From Nostoc sp. GT001 (GTDB lineage: Bacteria > Cyanobacteriota > Cyanobacteriia > Cyanobacteriales > Nostocaceae), in contig NZ_JAUDRJ010000003.1 of the NCBI RefSeq assembly GCF_030382115.1, positions 4,023,518 through 4,077,031 of the forward strand: a DNA stretch of 53,514 bases, in the 5' to 3' direction. The notes beneath the pieces are model-generated. The model saw only the letters and a list, made by a program, of their open reading frames with translations, was not told where the DNA came from and made no database searches. Both the position numbers and the translations under genes were made by a program. Below are positions 48,601 through 53,514 of the stretch, in pieces; position 1 is the stretch's first letter; each line of letters starts with the position of its first letter.

Positions 48601-50435
48601 GAGAAATTCCTTGGTTGAGTAAGCCATCCTTAACTTGCCAAGAGAGATTCCATCTTTGCTGTAACTGATGCACAGAGAATTCTGTCTCGGCGGCGACTAT
48701 AACCGCTACATTGCCACCTTCCTTTAGTTTCGCATCTTTGACGGCGCGATCGCTAACCTTCAGAAGCAACAATTGTTGTGGATTTAATTTCTCTATCTCA
48801 TTCGGTGGGATTTTGCACGATAAAGTATCGATTTCAAAATCTTTAATATATGCCCCTACTGGTGCTTTCCCGTCTGGAAAACCGTACTCTTTCAGAACAC
48901 TTTCTTGATTTTCTATCCCATGCCATCTTTGAGGCGGTAGAGAAGTAAAATGTTGTGTTCCATCATAAATACTGCGTTCAAAAGCATCTAAGCCATTGCA
49001 GTTACCAAAAAAGGCATCCATGCCGACAATGGCGACTTTGGTAGGCGGAACAGGTGGAGTTGGTTCAACAGATTGTGTTGTATTTCCTTGTTCTAAAATC
49101 AGATGAGAATTAGTGCCACCAAAACCAAAAGCGCTAATAGCCGCCCGTTTAATTGGTGCATTATTATTCGGCCATGTTGTAGCTGTTCTAACAATTTTAT
49201 CGGCAGAAATTGTACCTTTTTCTGAAGTTAAAGGTTCCGAAACATTCATGGTTGCTGGAATTACACTATGCGACATACTCAAAATCACTTTAGTCAAGCC
49301 AACCATGCCAGCAGCAGTTAACAAGTGACCAGTATTTGCCTTAGCAGAACCTACCAGAGGCGCAGCTTGGTTTTGACCAAAGAATGTTTCTATGGAGTTG
49401 AATTCAGTTGTATCTCCTAGTAATGTGCTTAGTGGCGTGACACTCTAAATAATCAATGCTTTTGGGACTAAAATTCGCCTCATTATAGGCTCGTTCAAAA
49501 GCTAGGACTTGTCCTTTAGGATTTGGACTCAGTAAATGTTTACCTTTGCCATCATTCGAGAGTCCATTACCGCAGATAGTGGCAAGAATATTATCACCAT
49601 CTCTAACGGCATCAGAATATCTCTTCAGCATCACCATCCCAACACCATCGGCGGGGATTAATCCTCTAGATGACTTATCTAAGGGACGGCTGATACCGTT
49701 TTCTGCATACCCTTGAACACCGGAAAATAACATCCGCACGAATAGGGAATCTGCACAACTGATAGCTCCAGCTAACATGACATCAGCTTTGTGTGACCAT
49801 AAGTAATGAGATGCTAGTTTAATCGCGTAAAATGATGACGAACAAGCAGCATCCAGACATAAATTAATTTGCGATAGAGATAAAGCTTGAGCTACGATAG
49901 ATGCTGGTAAACCAGATATCATTGCATTGTATAAAGATGCTTTAGTTGCACTTGGGACAGCTAAATCAAAATCTTCATACTGCAAAAGTTCTCTGACAGC
50001 AGGATTAATAGCTTGCTGGTAAATTGGCGAGAATAATTGATTAGATAATTTTGTTGGGAATGACAAATTACCTAAAATTACGCCGCATTTTGCCAGGACA
50101 TTTTGATTACCCCAATAACCACTTTGTACGATTGCTTGTTTAGCGGCATACAATGACCATTTGAAGGTGTTATCTAAACTAGCAACAAATTCTGATGGTA
50201 GATTGTATTCAGATGGATTAAACTGGAAGTTGCGGATGTAACCGCCTTTGAGAGAATAGGTTTTGTCTGGTGTACCTTTAACTGGATTGTGAAATATTGT
50301 CGGATCTACTCCGATTTCTTCGACGGTTGCAGAGGATGTCGAATCTTTTTGATTAACGATGTTTTGCCAGTATTCTTCAGGATTCTTTGCATCGGGGAAT
50401 AGGCATGATAATGCGATGATGGCTATTTTTTCCAC
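45685..50435 (-). pseudogene. hglC: Heterocyst glycolipid synthase HglC (KS-CLF-AT), broken by two frameshifts
   Basis: With two single bases removed the gene reads as one 1582-residue protein starting at GTG 50435. A ketosynthase comes first, with the active Cys198 in DAACSSS, His333 in ECHAT and the later TGH. A ketosynthase-like chain-length factor follows, with SAGENS in place of the active-site Cys. Next are an acyltransferase with the nucleophile elbow FGYSLGE and a helical tail. This is PfaC-like. The first break is an extra T in the TT at plus 49429-49430 (corrected reading CHATSTLLGDTTE); the second is an extra T at 48346 (corrected reading DLAGGVENVLFRSQ). As written it gives open pieces 50435-49404, 49324-48299 and 48327-45685. 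Confidence 0.85.
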
Positions 50436-50589
50436 GATTTATATGCTCCGAGTTTGGGTATTTAGCAAGAGATATTTACCAGGCAGGATTTACGCTGTTC
50501 CCCAAACTTCAAACGAGGCAAATTATAACAATCCTAAGATTAAGCTAGCTTTGATAGTTTGCAGTAAAGACTTATTACTTAGTACAACA

Positions 50590-50645
50590 TTTCATGAATT
50601 CTCTGCGAACCTTTGCGTTTCCCTTTGCGCCCCTTTGCGTTTAAA
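50590..50645. repeat. CTTTGCG-type dispersed repeat upstream of hglC
   Basis: TCTGCGAACCTTTGCGTTTC followed by CCTTTGCGCCCCTTTGCG is the complementary form of the CGCAGAGG repeat near 18495-18550. It lies in the 280-base gap between hglD and hglC. Confidence 0.5.
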
Positions 50646-50715
50646 ATTCAACCCTCAATTCGCCACGAGTTCACGGACTAAAATCCTTACTACAAACTTT
50701 TAATTTCACAGATTA

Positions 50716-52443
50716 CTAGCTTCTAAGCATTTTCATTGACCAAATAATGGCATGAGCGCCGAGCATTCGTGAATAGATTTTACCTTGACGGTCGTGTATG
50801 ATAAAGTTTGCGATCGCACTGCTTGGTGTCTTAGCTAGTACTTCACAAGAAACGTAAAATGTTTCGTTATGTGGTATCGCTTCAAACTGTTCAAATTTCT
50901 CTACTTTTCCAGGTAAACAACCTTCTTCATGAAAGTGTTGTGTCCAAATCCATAAGGCGTGCATACTCAAGTCAGTGGTGTAAGGATTTACCCATTGGAC
51001 TGGGAATTGTCCTTGTTGCTGTGCGCTGAGTTCTGGCCACAGACATTCTGTAGTGATTTTTTCAGGACTGATGTTTAAAACTCTCTTAACTTCTTGAAAA
51101 CCGGGGCCGTGAAATAATGTAGCCCCACCATTTTGGTAAAATGCTTTTCCTGTCGCAGTGATGATATTATCTGGTTCGAGATTGAGAGATTCATAGATTG
51201 GTGCATCTGGGATTTCACGCTGGAGATTTAGTTGAGCGCTAAAATGAAAATGGATTCTGCCTTCTGGGTTTTTACTCGAAATTTTGGCTTTAAGTTCGAT
51301 TCTTTCAAGATTAACTTTAGAAATCTCTTCTATTTCTAAAATATGTTCCTTCGCTAATGTCTCATTGAAAGTAATCCCCTTTAAAACTTTAAAATCTTGG
51401 TAATTAAACAACCGATAACCGGGATATAATTGTTCAGAAGCATTGATAATCCAGGTCATTGCACAAGTTGCTGGTAAAACTGGAGAACCAGCAATCGTAT
51501 GATCGTGCAAAAATGGATTAGCCTCTAATGTCATTTGGCGACGAATACGATAAGTTTGTAGTTCTGAATCTAACTCCGCTGCCAGTGGAACGAGTGGACT
51601 ACCAATAACAACTTGTGCAGTTGCGTGATTGGTATTATCCATTTCTTTAACGAGCATTTGTGCCCCGACTGCAATGGGAATTATATCAATTTTTCGCTCT
51701 TGAAAAATCTTCTTTAATTCTGCTGTCACCATCCCACTGTCCCAAGCACCCCAGTTGATTGCGACGACATGACATGAGGGATAGCTTTGCTTAAATATAT
51801 GGGCTGATTTGTTCAGAATTTCATTTGCGATCGCATAATCAGATTGTCCGGGATTTCCGTAAAAGCCTGTTACGGAAGAAAACAAAACTAAATGCTGAAG
51901 TTGATTAGGGTTGACGCAAGTTAGCAGGTTTTCTAAACCTTGAACTTTAGCAGTGTAAACTTTTTCAAAATCTTCTTCTGTTTTCTTTTCAATTAACTTA
52001 TCAGCTAAGTTACCAGCACCGTGGATAATTCCGGTAATTGGACCGAGATGTTGCACAGCAGTGGCAAGTTTTTCTTGTAAAGCTTGTGTATCTGTGACAT
52101 CGACGCTGATATATTCTGCTTTAGCTCCGGTTTTTTCAATTGCTGCTAGAGTCTTTTTAATTTCACGGCTGGAGGTAATTTTGTTATATATTTTTTGTAC
52201 ATTCATGGGTGTGGGCTTCTCTCCTTGAGAAAGAAGATTTTCCATGATGCATTTTTTCAATGCTGATTCATCAGAATTTTGAGCATAACCTGGCTCGGTT
52301 TCTAATAGTTCAGAGCGACCGAGGAGGATGAATTTGCAGGGTTGCTGTTGAGCTAATCTGATAGTACACTCAGCCGTAATCCCTTTTGCACCGCCGCTCA
52401 CGACAAAGACAGATGATGGACTAAGCTGGGCTGTTTGTGTCAT
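50716..52443 (-). CDS. hglD: Heterocyst glycolipid synthase HglD (ketoreductase-dehydratase)
   Basis: From ATG 52443 the product is 575 residues; GAGG lies eight bases upstream of that ATG (four bases separate GAGGA from it). The catalytic ketoreductase half begins at once: VFVVSGGAKGITAECTIRL (NADPH motif), FILLGRSE, GIIHGAGNLAD, and FSSVTGFYGNPGQSDYAIAN with the Ser/Tyr/Asn set. A hot-dog dehydratase domain follows, with HDHTIAGSPVLPAT. It would reduce and dehydrate the growing chain. The frame is open upstream to 52713, but that part encodes interspersed repeat sequence and is not credible protein. The structural half of the ketoreductase lies in the preceding gene. Confidence 0.88.
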   Translation of the reverse strand: MTQTAQLSPSSVFVVSGGAKGITAECTIRLAQQQPCKFILLGRSELLETEPGYAQNSDESALKKCIMENLLSQGEKPTPMNVQKIYNKITSSREIKKTLAAIEKTGAKAEYISVDVTDTQALQEKLATAVQHLGPITGIIHGAGNLADKLIEKKTEEDFEKVYTAKVQGLENLLTCVNPNQLQHLVLFSSVTGFYGNPGQSDYAIANEILNKSAHIFKQSYPSCHVVAINWGAWDSGMVTAELKKIFQERKIDIIPIAVGAQMLVKEMDNTNHATAQVVIGSPLVPLAAELDSELQTYRIRRQMTLEANPFLHDHTIAGSPVLPATCAMTWIINASEQLYPGYRLFNYQDFKVLKGITFNETLAKEHILEIEEISKVNLERIELKAKISSKNPEGRIHFHFSAQLNLQREIPDAPIYESLNLEPDNIITATGKAFYQNGGATLFHGPGFQEVKRVLNISPEKITTECLWPELSAQQQGQFPVQWVNPYTTDLSMHALWIWTQHFHEEGCLPGKVEKFEQFEAIPHNETFYVSCEVLAKTPSSAIANFIIHDRQGKIYSRMLGAHAIIWSMKMLRS

Positions 52444-52499
52444 AAATCCTCGTGAATACCTGCATAAATTGGGTTTTTTGATGTGTAACTTATTCTTGA

Positions 52500-52715
52500 A
52501 ACCCTCGGTCTGAAGTAGCTGATTAACCAGGGTTTTACCCCACCCTAACCCTCCCCTTGTAAAGGGGAGGGAACTAGATTTCTTTTTCCCCCCTTTCCAA
52601 GGAGGGATTAAGGGGGGTAATTCGACCGTAGCCACAAGGAGAGAGGCTTTGATTCTTACTCCCCTTCCCTTGTAGGGAAGGGGTTGGGGGTTAGGTTCGA
52701 GAGAAAGTTGCACAC
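52500..52715. repeat. Interspersed palindromic repeats between the synthase gene and hglD
   Basis: Hairpins such as CTCCCCTTGTAAAGGGGAG (about 52552-52570), CCCCCCTTTCCAAGGAGGG (about 52588-52606) and CCCCTTCCCTTGTAGGGAAGGGG (about 52661-52683) are the common cyanobacterial intergenic repeat, related to 33190-33275. They fill most of the 288-base gap. Confidence 0.7.
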
Positions 52716-52731
52716 GGCATTAATCAACTTT

Positions 52732-53514
52732 TTAATCGGCGATAATGGTGACTCGTCCTTGTGAGCCGTAGCCAACTTCACTTATATAAAGGTTGGGGTC
52801 GTGAAGTTCGGCGATGATGTTTTGTACTGATTGTTTGGCATCAAGTCTAGGGCTTAGGTCGATCGCACGAGTAAATACCTTTGGCCATTCCCATCTCAGA
52901 GTTTTGGTTAATCCGAACAAACCAGCGCCGATCGCACCGAAGTTGACTTTATACTCTAAACCGAAGGCTCCATCAAGATGAGCAACTGTGCAGAAACAAC
53001 TACGTCCATGCTTTGCGGCTTCGTTGAGGGAAGGTTTAAGGTGTTTCGCCATCAAAAATACGTGCTTGACGATCGCCTTTTCTGATTCGTTATAAGAAAT
53101 ACTGTAGGTGTGATTTCCTACAAACATTGGGTGTAGATGGATGAAAGCCCCAATCGCTCCGCAGTGAGATGCGATCGCTTGCAATTGTTGTTGGAGATGT
53201 TCTTCACTCAAGTTTGCTAAGGTGACGCGGGTTACTCCTGTGGGTAGGGGCGCTTGTTGGACGAGAAGCGATTGGGGGAAGCTGATAACTACTACTTTCC
53301 AGCCTTTCTCGATTAGGGATTCAGCTAATTTGTAAGTGGTGAGGGAACCATCATCGGTGATTAAACCGATGTGTCCCTCTGGTAACGTGAAATCCAAATA
53401 ATCGGGCTGTGCTAGGCTTCTGAGTTTGACCGGATGGCGCTGGATAGTATGCTCTAGTTCATGTTCTAATTGAGGTGGCTGCTGTTGGACAAACTCAGGC
53501 TCAGACTTTTTTTT
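52732..53514 (-). CDS. C-terminal end of a PfaA-like glycolipid synthase protein (structural ketoreductase half), partial
   Basis: The frame is open to the edge of the window, so only the last 260 residues are visible. After a Gln/Glu/Pro-rich linker comes LAQPDYLDFTLPEGHIGLIT and DDGSLTTYKLAESLIEKGW, then a Rossmann-like domain without an NADPH motif of the catalytic type and with RAIDLSPRL. This matches the structural ketoreductase subdomain that precedes the catalytic one in PfaA and related synthases. It ends with VTIIAD and a stop; the catalytic half starts afresh in hglD 288 bases on. It is the upstream member of the hgl run, with its ketosynthase, acyltransferase and carrier domains probably outside the window. 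Confidence 0.82.
   Translation of the reverse strand, partial: KKKSEPEFVQQQPPQLEHELEHTIQRHPVKLRSLAQPDYLDFTLPEGHIGLITDDGSLTTYKLAESLIEKGWKVVVISFPQSLLVQQAPLPTGVTRVTLANLSEEHLQQQLQAIASHCGAIGAFIHLHPMFVGNHTYSISYNESEKAIVKHVFLMAKHLKPSLNEAAKHGRSCFCTVAHLDGAFGLEYKVNFGAIGAGLFGLTKTLRWEWPKVFTRAIDLSPRLDAKQSVQNIIAELHDPNLYISEVGYGSQGRVTIIAD

Noticed and set aside
52444..52713. N-terminal extension of hglD by 90 residues
   Set aside because: The reading encodes interspersed repeat hairpins (PPLIPPWKGGKKKS and similar), and a good ribosome binding site precedes the ATG at 52443.

Overview
The window looks like a chromosomal segment of a heterocyst-forming filamentous cyanobacterium of the Nostoc/Anabaena group. 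The evidence is a heterocyst glycolipid (hgl) synthase cluster next to a hetI-type phosphopantetheinyl transferase, an NADPH-thioredoxin reductase C, an RpaA-type response regulator, a likely gamma-tocopherol methyltransferase, many HIP1 octamers (GCGATCGC), and the small dispersed repeats and heptamer repeats typical of Nostoc.

Layout. (1) 744-10644: an AT-rich, HIP1-free surface-glycan island with a small membrane protein, a hexapeptide acyltransferase, an FkbM methyltransferase, a DegT sugar aminotransferase and a 2031-residue multi-domain glycosyltransferase. (2) 10772-13739: a stand-alone SPINDLY-type glycosyltransferase converging on the giant gene, and a type IV pilin-like protein. (3) 13944-23969: mostly housekeeping genes (Uma2 nuclease-like protein, NTRC, a DppC-type permease, a ROK glucokinase, pyrG, a cell-wall amidase), with small unknowns, a nuclease-gene remnant, a MITE-like element and a protein made of two tandem 68-residue units. 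(4) 24141-28235: an accessory block with a HigBA-type toxin-antitoxin pair facing a three-gene cassette. That cassette encodes an HNH-motif membrane protein, a membrane-anchored coiled-coil/actin-like ATPase and an unrecognised 135-residue protein. It is the best candidate here for an undescribed system. (5) 28417-39875: a secreted unknown, a pentapeptide-repeat protein, a YraN protein, QueA, a TPR protein, a KtrA/KtrB-type potassium system, the tocopherol methyltransferase, a secreted protein behind two Fur-like boxes, RpaA, a hydrolase and a 55-residue membrane protein. (6) 40170-53514: hetI on the plus strand, converging on a minus-strand run: end of a PfaA-like synthase, hglD, hglC, hglA, hglB and a short-chain dehydrogenase in the hetN position.

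How the genes work together. The hgl genes resemble the Pfa polyunsaturated-fatty-acid synthases: ketosynthase, chain-length factor, acyltransferase, ketoreductase, dehydratase, FMN enoyl reductase and a carrier protein fused to a terminal reductase. HetI would load the phosphopantetheine arms, and the product is the long-chain alcohol of the heterocyst glycolipid layer. In this sequence hglC carries two single-base insertions and the hetN-position dehydrogenase carries one; I saw no comparable break in the other long genes. Either the glycolipid locus is decaying or these are local sequence errors. That dehydrogenase also lacks the RGSGR patterning motif expected of HetN.

No rRNA, tRNA, CRISPR array or intact insertion sequence was recognised. 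All functional calls come from reading motifs by eye; no database search was possible.
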